From the NCBI GenBank assembly GCA_037157565.1, contig JAZHRO010000012.1, positions 57,651,501-57,715,500 of the forward strand: a stretch of 64,000 nt of DNA, given 5' to 3'. Each line of letters begins with the position of its first letter. Position 1 is the first letter of the stretch. The notes under the pieces were generated by a model. That model was given only the letters and a program-made list of their open reading frames with translations. It was not told where the DNA came from and did not search any database. The DNA is from Thalassia testudinum (taxonomy: Eukaryota; Streptophyta; Magnoliopsida; Alismatales; Hydrocharitaceae). The position numbers and the translations under genes are program-made. Of the stretch, positions 21,701 to 33,700 are shown one piece after another.

Positions 21701-24700
21701 GTTGTGTTCTAGTTCTACACAGATTTTGAATTGACTCTAACCATTGCTAGCCCTTTAGAAATATAAAGCTATTAGTCAGTACTATACATCCATTATTTTT
21801 CCATTGATTGCCCTGTAGTAACTTTGGAACTTCATTTACCTTCCAACTTAAGTAGGGGATTACCTTTGTAATAAAAAAATTACAAGCTGGTCTTGCAATA
21901 CATTAATCACTAGGTCAGTTTCCAATATCATTATATTAATGTCTAGTCTCTTTACTGTCTTCTTTCTTTTTACACTTGGCTTTTCAGTTATTCGCAAATT
22001 TTATTTCTCATTTCAATTTTTTCTTTATTAGCAGCTCCTCTTTGTTGTTGGTGTGGAACATGGAAGGGAGAACAAGTCTGCAGCAGTTGCAAAAAAGCTC
22101 GTTATTGTTCTGAAAAGCACCAGGTGGGTAATGTACTTTTCTGGGTGTAAACTAGTGACATCATTTTAAGAAACATCTTATTGCAGGCTATGCATTGGAG
22201 GGCAGGGCATAGAAGCAAATGTCAACAAATTGTTGCTTCTTCTGAATTTTCTGATTCTAATGTAAAGCAGAAATCTCCATCCATAAATAGAGGTTTGTAT
22301 GAAATGACACCAATGAAATGACTTAAAAGAATCAATTAATTACTGGTGTTTTTTTTTGTTGCAGTTTTATCCAGTACTTTATGGCCAGAGTTTGAGATTG
22401 TTAGTGAGGATGAATGTGTATTCATTGAAGAAGGATCCACAGATATTGAATCAACGACTCCTTTGGTGCCTAAGCATGATGATACAGATGAAATATTCCA
22501 AACACTTACAGACAATTTTGAGGTAAATATTGATGTATGGTAGATTTGTTTTTTTAGAAGATTAACTGCTAGTTCTTAAGATATTTGATTATTAATAGAC
22601 TGACAGTGACAAGAAAAGTTGGGCATCTTTCCAAGAGCGAATTGGAAAGGCTCCTGAACAAGTTTTGAGGTTAGTACAAATAATAAAAAGAAGAAAATTC
22701 AAGGGAAATTTGATTTCATTTTTTTTCTTAGTGCTTTTTCTGAACTACTTTTACTCATCCTGTTTCATTAGTGTGGTAGCAATCAAAGTATCTTATTAAG
22801 CATCTTTAATTTTAACGTATATCTCCCACCAGTTTGCATCTGCATCCAACATTTCAAATCTTTATGCCGGGAGACTTCACCTTGGTATGTAATACTCACT
22901 TTGTGAAGTCACTGTGGTGTTGGTTGGTGTTCGCATGACTCTTTCCACGATTTTTGGAGATCTTTCCGGTGTGGCAGCAGAAATGGGGGACACAACTCTT
23001 TCCGGTCTGAAAAAGAAAGGGCGCAGCCTCCAGCGGTGTTGTGGGGCGTGTGGTTGGGGAGGAATGTGATGGTTTTTAGAGGGCCGCACCCGTATGTGGA
23101 TAATTTTGTAGAGTCTATTTTGTTTTTTATCTCCTTTTGGAGCTATAATATGTAATTTGGCCTTTTGTTTTGGGTGGTTATCAAGTGGATAATCATCCTT
23201 TCACTTTTTTTTATTTTAAAACAACTTAGGCAGCCATCAAACATGCCATTGGGTTGTTTTCACAGTCATTTGCCAACATTTTTTAAACTAAGCATATAGC
23301 TTCATGTACCTGAAATTTCTTTTTCTTCTTTCTTTCTCTGTCCTTTCCCTTTCCTTTTCTCCCCTTTTGACAATGTTATATTGGGTTTCATCCATAGTTT
23401 ACATAGTAGACATACACATTTTAGTTTTCTTTGTTATTCTTGGTGAAATATAAGATAACTACTTTTCCATCTCGAACAATGCATCAATTACCCTCCATTC
23501 CCGAATCACAGTGATGCAAGAATGCGATATTTTTCTTTAAGGACGTGGATGCAAATAGCCAATTTTATTTATTTGTTATTTTTCTTTCAAAACAGTCCAA
23601 TTTGTTGAGTCTTTAGTTATCATCTTGTTTGGGATTTTCTTTCTTTCCTTATTTGCAGATTATGCTTTTATTTTGGGATGGGTCAAGTTTCTTATTGTTT
23701 CTTTATTTAGCTTTTTATAACAAATTATCTTTTTTGTTTAGGATAAGTTGAGTCCTTTTTATCGTTTAGGTTGTTAAAACCTTTTTTTTTTTAGAAGTGA
23801 AAGGGTGGTTATCCGAATGATAACCACCCAGGTTTTCATTAATAAAGAGGCTTTAAGACACATTACACATTACAAAGTCCAACTTGAAATAAAAGTGCGA
23901 ACATCCTCCATGATATTTTCCATTTAAGGGCATTGCCCCTTAAAGACCACGGAATTCCTCCCAAGCCATATGGCCCATAGCTGGCAAATGGATGTGCCCT
24001 CTCCTTCTTGGATCGGAAAGAATTAGATCCAGCATTCTGGGTGCCTTTGCTAAAAGATCTCCAGAAGGCGTCAAAAGAGTCATGCTCCCACCAACCATCC
24101 CCAAAGCGATCCCACACCTTTGTTGCCATGGGACATGTGAAAAATAAGTGGTCCACATCCTCCACCCCCCCAAGACAGAGGGGGCAAACAATATTTGTCC
24201 CCTGAACCCACCTTGCTCTCCAAGCCCTTGTTATGATCTGACCCGTCAAGAGCCAAGCAAAAACCTTCACCTTCAAAAGGCACTCGGCCTCCTAGAGCAG
24301 TCGGCAGTCTCTGACAAGGTTGAGGTCAGCCATCATGGCCCGATCTCTTAGCTTCTTGTAAGCTGCCCAAACCGAGAAGTCTCCCTCCTCCCAACCAAAT
24401 GCATCCACCCCATCCTTTGGCTGGAAACCCACCAGAATCTACAACAGCTCTTGCACCTCTCCTAACCTTTGGTCCGACAAATTCCTTGAAAAGGTGGGAC
24501 ACCAACACTCATCCCAAATGTCTACTACCACCACCTCTCTGTCCACTGCCAACGCTGCAAGTCTAGGGAAGTGTTCACACAACCTTCCCTGCCCAATCCA
24601 ATCATCCATCCAAAATCTAAACTCCTTTCCTGCTCCAAGGATTGGTGTAAAGAATCTGTGGATCTTGGGTGCCATCTTGGACAAATCTCTGACAAGATGG

Positions 24701-27700
24701 GAAGCTCCCTTAGGAGGAGAAGCCAAAAGCCTCCAGGCACAAGGGACCACATAGTAGGAACTCAAGACTTTGCCAACCAAACAACCCTCCCTTCCAAGCA
24801 ATCTTACGAACCACTTGGGTAGGAGATTATCGTTTATCCTCCCCACCTCCCTCACCCCCAGACCCCCCTCTTTGAGGGGCCTGTAGATCTCCTCCCAAGC
24901 CACCAGCCTTGGGCCGCTCGCACTCGCCCCATAATTCGTTCATAAGAAGTTCCTCATAAGAGTGAGAATCTTCTCCACCTGCTGTGGCATCTTCAATACT
25001 GTTGCAAAGTAGGAAGGAATAGTTGCCAGCATGGCCTTGAGAAGCATCGGCTTGTCCCCTCTAGAAAGGAGCTTCGACACCCAGCTCGCCATCCACCTCT
25101 CAATCCTCTCAATCGGAGGAGACCAGTCATGCACAAAAATCCTGCTGTCCATTAGCAATAGGCCCAAGTAAGAAATAGGAAGGACTCCCCTCCCCGTACT
25201 GAGCGCAACATTGCAAGCTACCACCTCCCAGTTTGATAACTCGAAAGGGATGAATGTGGATTTCCTGTAGTTGATTTGCAGGCCCGACGCCTCTCCAAAC
25301 AACTCCAATAGCACGCTAATCCTTCTCGCCTTTGCTACCGCCTCCTTGACAGAGAAGAGAGTGTCATCCGCGTACTGAAGAGCATGCACCATGGCCTCCT
25401 GATACATGGTGAAACCTCTGAACAAACCCCTCTCGCAGGCTCTGACAGAAGACCTCGCTAGGGCGTCCGTAGTGAAAACAAAGAGCATAGGTGCCAGAGG
25501 GCAACCTTGTTGCACCCCCCTCCTCGGCTGAATCCATCCATCTGTCGGATTCCCATTAACAAGCACTGAGAAAGAGGTCGTCGTAACACACTGTTTCATC
25601 CACTGCATCCATACCGTCGGAAAGCCCCTCTTCAACAAAGAAGCTTACAGGAAGGACCGATGGATTGAATCATAAGCCTTCTTAAAAGCCACCTTCCAAA
25701 TGAAAGCATGCCTCCTCTCTCTTCTCCAAAATGACAGGATCTCAGTGGCAGCCACGAAGCTATCAAGTATATTCCTCCCCGGCACAAACGCAGTCTCCAT
25801 CTCCGAGACTACTCCATCAACCACCACCCTCAACTTCTTTGCCAGAACCTTCGCCACTATCAGGTAGATTGCATTGGACAAAGCGATGGGTCTGAACTCA
25901 TCAATAGCCTCTGGACCATCCTTCTTAGGCAACCAAAATGTAAAGAATTTGTTAAGTCTGTTGAAGCCTCTGTTCCCCTCCTTAAACTCCACCATCACCT
26001 CAATAACATCCTACTTGACCAAAGCCCAGAACTCTTTGTAGAAAACCACTGGGAACCCATCAGGACTCGGTCAACCATCTGCATTCAGTGCCCACACCGC
26101 CTCCCGCACCTCATCCTCTGCAAAAGGTGCCACCAAATTCGTAGCCTGATCCTCCCGAATGGACAAAACATCTAGCCCCCTCTATCTCAAGCCTCCAGAC
26201 CTCCTCCTTCTTGTGAACTCCCTGAAAAAATCTGTAGTTGCCCTGCCATCCTCATCTCTACCACGAAACACTGTGTCGCCCATTGTGAGACTGTCAATCC
26301 AATTCATCCTCCTGCCAGAAGCCACCATGTGGAAGTACCTAGTGTTAGAATCCCCCTCCTTGATCCATTTCTGCCTAGACCTCGTCCTCCACTCAACCTC
26401 CCTCTTTCGATCCTCCGCCTTGATAACCTTCATATGCTCAGCTCTAGCTACACTCCTCCGTCGTCAGCAAACCCAGATCTTCAATCCTATACAACCTACC
26501 AACCTCCCCCAGCGCCTCTTCCTTCCTCCTGGACCTCTCTTCTTTCACCTGTCTCCTAAACTCTTTCAAAAAACCTTTGAGATCTTTGAGCTTTGCCTCC
26601 AGCCTCGCCGCAGCTGACTTGGGAGGATGCATGGACCTTCACTTGTCCTCCACCTTCGCCCTACTAAACCCGTCTTCTAGTAGCCAGGCCCTCTTAAACT
26701 TGAAGTATGTACAACACCTAGCTCCTTCATTTGAGTCCCATAGGAGAGGTGTGTGATCGGAAAACAACCTTTCCATTGCCCGCACCTCTGCCAAGGGGTA
26801 CACCTCCACAAGCTCCACCGAAGAAAAGAACCTGTCCAATCTGGACATCAGCTCCCCTAGAGCTTCTCCATATGAATGTACAAGACGAACGGGCCATGTC
26901 AAGCAGCCCATGCGTGGTAATGAACTCTGCGAACTCCCACGAACCACGGTCTAGTCCACCTCTTCCTCCCAGTCTATCATCAGCTGATAGCGTGACATTG
27001 AAATCACCCCCAACCAACCAAAGACATCCTTGGAAAGCACCTGCAACTTGGCTAAAATCCTCCCATAGGACATGCCTGCCAGAATCATCAACCGGCCCAT
27101 ACACTGCAGAGATGGCAACGACAAAATCATGTTGTCTCTTAAGCCAAATGGAGACAACACACCTCCCAACGATCGAGTCCTCCACGGAAAATACATACCC
27201 TTTTCATGCCACTACAACACCTCTAGAACACCTCGCCGAGTCCAAAGCCACAAACTCCTCGTATGCACCCCCCCCAATCTCCCTCCAGACCCTGGGATTA
27301 CACTATTGCAACTTCGACTCCCAAAGGAGCACAACATCTGGTCCCCACCTCTGTAGATACATCCTCAATGTCGCCCTCCTGGTCATGTCATTAGGACTCC
27401 TAACATTCCACGTCGGGACCTTCATTAATGGGAAGATATGCGAACACCTCCTTCGGCTTTCCCAAAGCCTGCAGTCGCTGCCACTTCGTCAACCATGACC
27501 TCCTCAAAATCCGCACCCCAAGACTGACCATCCACCTCCTAAGCGGTCATCCCAGAGGCGTGCGGCCTCTCCTGCTCCGTAGGCTGCTTCGCATTCTCCT
27601 TACTTGCAACATGCTCGCATAGGCACTCCACACACTTCTTATGGAAGCTCCCTACTCCCTACAGCCAAGTGAGGAGGCTATTGCACTGGAGGTCATCTAC

Positions 27701-30700
27701 TCGTGCTTCTGCCGAGGGTGCCTATCACCCCAAATGTGCTGCCACGACAAACCTCCATCACCTGCCCTGTCGACGTGACCCCGGCCTCCTTGGGGGCAAG
27801 GATTGATATATCGGCGATATATCGATATCGTTGGGTCAACACATATCGATGTCAGCCTTAATATCTTTTTTCCATGATATCGTTGATATATCGCCCATAT
27901 CCGATATATCGCCGATATCATGGACTTTTGTTGAACTTTAGAGTTGTACATGCTAGGGTTCTTGCTTCCTTGTAGTCCATCAAATATGTCAACTTTAGAG
28001 CTGTACATTCTCTGTCGACAATTCAGTCATTGCGCTTGGTTTTACTTATTGAAAAATAAGAAGATTCTAAAACATCAGTGAGAAATACATTATCATCTTC
28101 AAACCTCTATAAAAAGATGCACAAAACTAAGCTCTTTGATAATCTATGGGGGTATTGAAAAGGCTATCTTGTCATCTTCCTTTGATTAAAAAATGTCATC
28201 CATGATGGTTCTTCTTTCTTTCCCCCACAACAACCTAAGGTTGACAAGCTCACTTGTTTCAGTATGTCTTATCTAAGTACTTGCCAAGGTTTGACATATC
28301 GCGATATATCACCGATATATCGTATATCGACGGGTTGGGTGGTTTCGATATCACCTAAAGTGTATTTTTCTCAGATATCGGTGATATATTGCCGATATAT
28401 CGTTGATTGGGTGGGAAAAATGGTGCTGTGGCATTGTTGAAATGGGACGGTTGGGCAGGAGGTTGAAAGCGGAAGGGCAGGACTTAGCGGGAGGCGTGGG
28501 ATTGAAAATGGGTAGACACAGACACAAAGGTAGGACTGGACTAGCGTTGTTCGAAACCCACACGCATGCGCACACACGCACACACACATGTTTTTTAGCC
28601 ATTCCTTTATGATATATTAGTCATAAAAATGTTAATTTGACATTTTTTTAGATATTTTATGCTTTCTAAGTAATTTCTCAAAAAATCACCGATATCAGCG
28701 ATATATCCCCTTTTTGACTTGTTGATACGATATTGATATTTAAAACCTTGCCTGGGGGGACTTTCACCAACGGTGAGACCTGGCCTTAGCTGCGAACCCC
28801 ACCCCCCAGGGCATTCGTAGTCACCCCTTGACGTGGGCAGGGTGAGGCTCGGCAGAATGGCTGGATCCGGATCTGCCCCTTGATTCGCGGGGAGATCTGC
28901 TTGCGACCCCATTGACCCCAGGAAAATCTGAGCTGGCGCGAGGCCCCTTGTCAGCCCCAACTGGTTCCTTCACACACCTTCCAAGAAAAGCGCCTTCTAA
29001 ATCCACCCCTCATCAAAGTCGCGCTCCTCGGGAACCACTGCAATCCGTGCACAATCTTCGGGCGCGATCTTTGACACTGTAGATTCCACGCTGCCTTCCC
29101 GGTTACGTCACTTTACCTTCTAAACGCAGTGAGACACCTTCCGTCGCCACTCTAGCGCTCCCTCTGTCACCAGCACCGCATCACCATCCACCTCCTGCGA
29201 ATCGGGAGCCGACCCTATGAGCAGTTGCTTGAAGGTCTTGGCACTGCCCCCCACCACCGATATCCGGATGACTCAGCTCAAGCCTCCCAGCTTCAGCACC
29301 ACCTTTGGCAGGATGGATGCCCCTGGTCACAGCTTCACCATCGCCCAAATGTTGGACATGTCTCTTTTAACCACCCCAAGCGAAGAGCATTGCTTGAGCA
29401 TGGTAAAGGAAGAGACCGCAACCTCCATCGCTTCCTTGATCCTGATCCAGACAGGGATGCCCTTAATCCCCAAAGATGTCTTCGCCTTCAGTGGCGGTCT
29501 CTTTGCCAAAGCATCGTCGTGCCTCAAAGGCCACCTCCACCTCACCAAAACCCCCCTGAAGCCGGTCAATTGAAAGAGCATCCCTCGAGCCACCTCTCGA
29601 CCAAGCCCAAACACCATGCTCTTCCTTGGTGACAGCAATGCTGCCTTCCCCCGCAGCGGGATTACATCAGCTGCCATTTGCAGTTAGGACAGCTCGCTCT
29701 CCACCACCTCCTCGACTAAGGCCCCCGCTAGCTCCCTTTCAAGGGCTCCAACCTGTGGAGACCACAGGACCTCCGCCTCCATAATAGGAGCACCTGGCAG
29801 CGGTAGAGGGAGCTCCTTCACCAACCCCGACTCCCTGCCTCCCCTCTGCCATACAGTGCACATCGCCTTACGGTGCTTGAAGCCTCCACATCTAAGGCAC
29901 CGAAACGAGTCCCTCTAAAGCACCGCGTCGGGGGCACCTCCTTCCTCTTGTGGCCCTTCTCCACCCTCACCCACTCTTTGATCGACTCCCCCCTTCCACA
30001 ACCCTCACGCTCTTGCCCGCTCATGTTTCCAGTCGAGTGTCTTAAATGCCTTTTATAAAAGTAGACATGTGATGTAGGGGGACAGAGTTGAATTAACAAA
30101 ATTGTAACCCTTGTGGTGTATCGTTCTTCTTTCCCTTCCCTATCTCCAAGTGTATCATCATGTCTTTCCTTCCAAAATCTCACATGGCTTAACCTGTTTC
30201 CCTTATTTTTCTTTCTTCCATTACTTCTTAATCTTCCATTCTTTCGTCATCTGGTCTAATTTGGTATTGGAGTCAAAAGATTTACGTTGACATGAATGAG
30301 AATGAGTTTTTTGAGTTGGTTCTTGCCACCATGCACTCCCCTTTAGGATGATTACCGCTCTCAGGTAATCTTCTTTCCTCAAAAGTAGAAAAAAATCATG
30401 CACTCCCCTTTCACATCGTATGTGTCCTCCATGGCTTCATCATCGCCCACCTTGCTCCATTGGCACTACCTCTTCCCTACTCGCCCTACATACGACATGC
30501 CTTATTCACCATGGGCTTTGCCTTGTTATGTCATCACCATCTTACCACTAACATGTTGACATCATACTTCACCTTCCCTATGCATCAGCGGTGGTATTTG
30601 TGCCATCGCCATTGCATCATCAATTTGTCGTGCACCCCAACTTCAACTACCTTGATCCTTAACTAGCGGAGCCATTGCAACTGTTCAATCATCCATTGAA

Positions 30701-33700
30701 GCCTTCACCAGAACCACCACCTAGACCTCCGTGCGTTGCCATTGGATAGCATGAAATCTAAAAGTTTGAAGATGTGATGCTAATCAACTTGTTGGTTCAA
30801 GAGGGGGACAATTGATGTAGCACAATAATTTTCTTTAAGGGCATGGATGCAAATCACCAATTTTATTTTTCATTATTTTTCATTTACAATAAGCCTAGTT
30901 TGTTAAGAGTCTTTAATTATTATCTTGTTTAGGGTTTTTGTTTCTTTTTTCTTTTTTAATTTATTTGCACATTATCCCTTTGTTTTGGGATGAGTCAAGG
31001 TTCTTATCTTTTCTTTATTTTGGTTAGTATTGCAAATTATCTGTTAGAACGCAAGGCGAAGAGCCACGTGGACAGGCCATGTGGATAGCTATCTAGAGGC
31101 CACTATAGCTGGCTACCATAGGTCCATAGGACCAAAATTAGAGTTGTTTCTTTAGTTGGCAATTAGCCAAATTTAGTTTATTTGTTTTTAGTAGATTTTG
31201 TTGAGATTTGATCTTTCCTATTATTAGGAGATTTATTTTTTAGAGATAAAATCTTTCCTTAAGGGATAAGATCTTTAGTTTCATATTATGTTGGGATATG
31301 TACTCTTTATAAAAAGAGAGCCTTCCCATATGTTTTTTTTTTGAGCAATAATATAATTCTTCCCATCAATCAAGCTCCTCTCCTCTCTCAATTTCTCTCC
31401 ACATAGCAGCATCCTGCCAGCAGGGAGATCCTCTTTCACCTGTACGCAACGTACAGGACCGGTCCACATCAGGATCGGTCTTCTACTACACCTGCAGTAG
31501 GTCCAGCCACATCCAGACCAGAGCCTTAAACACTGTAGACCAGTCTGCACATGGTAGACCAGGCTGCTTCTTGGCCTACAGACCAGGCCGGTTGTCTTTT
31601 AGGTCCTACAGGATTGGTTTCCACCTCCTACAAGACTCCACGCTTTGGATCATGCAAATCTTAACATGGTATCAGAGTAGTAACGCTCTAAGCAATTATT
31701 CTTTAGATCGACATTCTTTTTGGCCTAAATCTAACCAAACCTCTTTTTGGTTTCCTCGTCAACCTCAACTTAGGTTGAAGTCTTTCCCGACCTTCTCTAA
31801 AAGTCGAAGTCTTTCTCGACCTTCTCTAAAAGTCGAAGTCTTTTTCGGCTAGGCTGAAGTCTTTCCGGACCTTCAACTGGAACCGAAGTCTTTTCCGGTT
31901 CAAATTATCTTGGAGGATGATGGAAAAATTAGAGATACAAGTTTTCGGTGAAGAAGAAAAGAAGAATAATGATGGGGTGTATAGCCTCACACGTGCAGAG
32001 CAACTCATCGGCTTATTGATCTCCAACTTGAGGTGGAGTGTTAGAATGCAAGGTGAAGGGTCACGTGGATAGGTCACGGGGCAGCCATTAGGCCACGTGG
32101 TAGCTATTTAGAGGCCACTATGGCCGTCTATTATAGGTCCATAGGACCAAAATTAGAGTTGTTTCCTTAGTTGGCAATTGACCAAATTTAGTTTATTTGT
32201 TTTTAGGAGATTTTGTTGAGATTTGCTCTTTCCTATTATTAGGAGATTTTTTTTTTTAGAGATAAGATCTTTAGATCTTTAGTTTTCTATTATGTAGGGA
32301 TATGTACTCTCTATAAAAAGAGTCTTCCCATATATTTTTCTTTGAGCAATAATATAATTCTTCCCGTCAATCAAGCTCCTCCTCTCTGAATTTCTCTCCA
32401 CATAGCAGCAACCTGCCAGCAGGGAGATCCTCTTTCACCTGCACGCAACCTGTAGGACTGATCCACATCAGGATCAGTCTTCTCCAACACCTGTAGCAGG
32501 TCCAGTCATACCCAGACCGGACCCTTAAATACTGTAGACTGGTCTACTATGCTACTTGGCCTGTAGACTAGGTCAAGGTTTGAAATGCCGATTTCGACGT
32601 TGTGCCAATAAAATTGTAGGTATGCATTTCGTGGGCATGCCGTGGAAATGCCCATTTTTCGATGGCAGATTTCGACGTCCCGAAAAAATGACATTTCGAG
32701 GCACGCCGAGGGCATCGGCATGCCGACAGAAATGATTAAAATTTGAACGACAGCTAAATCAAAATGTTAGAAACATATTTACAAGTTATTTGAGCCTATG
32801 TGACAAAAAATCAACGTGTGTGTGTGGGTGTGAATGTTAGAATATGACAAAAAATCAACATGTGTGTGTTAGAAACATATTTACAACAAAAAATCAACGT
32901 GTGTGTGTGTGGTCAATTCCCCTTGTCCGAGCCTGTCCAGCGCTCCGCCAAGTCACTCCAGCCGCCGATTCCCTCCCTGTCCAGCGCTACGCCAATTCAA
33001 ATTCCCTCCCCCTACTGCTTCCCTTGTCTAGCGCTTGGCCAAATTCCTTGTGTGCGTATGTTCAACCGATTCCCTCCCTTGGTTTCAAAATTCCCGCCGC
33101 TCGGCCAATTCAAATCCCTGCTGCCGCTCAGCCAGACGGTCGGCATGTCGCCATTTCGTCGGCAACTGTTGGCATGCCGGCAAAATCCTCGGCATGCCGA
33201 CGGTTTCCCTGCAAATCGACATTATCTTTGTGTCGATATGCCCTCTCCGAAAACCCCCTTATCGGCGGCATGCCGTCGGCATTTAAATCACTGGACCAGG
33301 TCGGTTGCCTTCTAGGTCCTACAAGACTGGTTTCCAGCCCTTGCAAGACTCCTCCACGCTTCGGATCGCTCAAATCTCAACAATATTTTTTCCTTGGGAT
33401 AAGCTGAGTCCCTTTTTATTGTTTAGGTTGTTAAAAGTCTTTTGTAGAAGGGGTAGGTGTGTGATGTACAAGGATGTAGTTGAATGAAAAAAGTTGTAAT
33501 CCTTGTGTATCCTGCTTTCCCTTCCCCTTATCCAAGTGCATTTTTGCGCCTTCCCTTATGAAATCCCCCCCTACTAAAAGGTTTTGGGATTTTTATATAT
33601 ATACCCCATTAAACTTTTGATAAGACGTATATACCTCCATGTACTTGGTATTTACATATATACCCCTTCAAAGTTACTCCGTTAAGGTTGTGTGCCCTAC

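Larger units (their letters stand above)
23782..30041 (-). mobile_element. Near full-length, decayed L1-like LINE (LINE-A)
   Basis: The poly(A) tail appears as T-run 23782-23792 and the 5' end is near 30041. A degenerate duplication of element A sequence (TTAAAACC / TTAAATGCC followed by TTTT) flanks it, consistent with a LINE target-site duplication. Reading on the minus strand: a CCHC knuckle and an ORF1-like segment, an endonuclease domain, a reverse transcriptase, and a C-terminal zinc domain. Frameshifts and stops break every part. A 954-bp hAT element lies between the ORF1 and ORF2 parts. Without it the LINE is about 5.3 kb. Confidence 0.92.
23512..30184 (+). repeat. Element A 5' LTR, split by LINE-A
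   Basis: The left part 23512-23781 and right part 30042-30184 align to the left and right halves of the 3' LTR. The break is the LINE-A insertion point. Confidence 0.75.
31042..33382 (+). mobile_element. Short non-autonomous Copia element 1 (TRIM-like)
   Basis: LTR1 is 31042-31666 (TGTTAG...TTAACA) and LTR2 32039-33382 (TGTTAG...CTCAACA), the latter holding a 720-bp hAT element. The primer-binding site TGGTATCAGAG begins at 31667, complementary to initiator tRNA-Met as in Copia. A polypurine tract TTGAGGTGGAG ends at LTR2. The internal region is only about 370 bp. The flanks TTATC/ATATT are a weak 5-bp duplication (3 of 5). The LTRs carry CACGTG palindromes near their 5' ends. Confidence 0.9.
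23512..33570 (+). mobile_element. Short non-autonomous LTR element hosting nested insertions (element A)
   Basis: Its two LTRs are recognisable once insertions are removed: LTR1 is 23512-23781 plus 30042-30184 (about 413 bp) and LTR2 is 30813-31041 plus 33383-33570 (about 417 bp). Both start TGATG and share AAGG(A/G)C(A/G)TGGATGCAAAT and the segment ending in a CTTCCC-rich stretch. The internal region is only about 630 bp with no recognisable protein. A PPT-like GAGGGGGACAA precedes LTR2 and a degenerate primer-binding-like TTGGTATTGGAGT lies at 30261. The outer ends and TSD are not firm. Confidence 0.78.
30813..33570 (+). repeat. Element A 3' LTR, split by short Copia element 1
   Basis: The left part is 30813-31041 and the right part 33383-33570. 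The split LTR1 continues without interruption from AAATTATC into the T-rich segment at the equivalent point (about 23727-23735), giving the empty site. Confidence 0.75.

Noticed and set aside
26159..27498. Large + strand open frames (up to 255 codons) within LINE-A
   Set aside because: They are antisense to the LINE endonuclease and adjacent ORF2 coding sequence, and their translations have no recognised domain.
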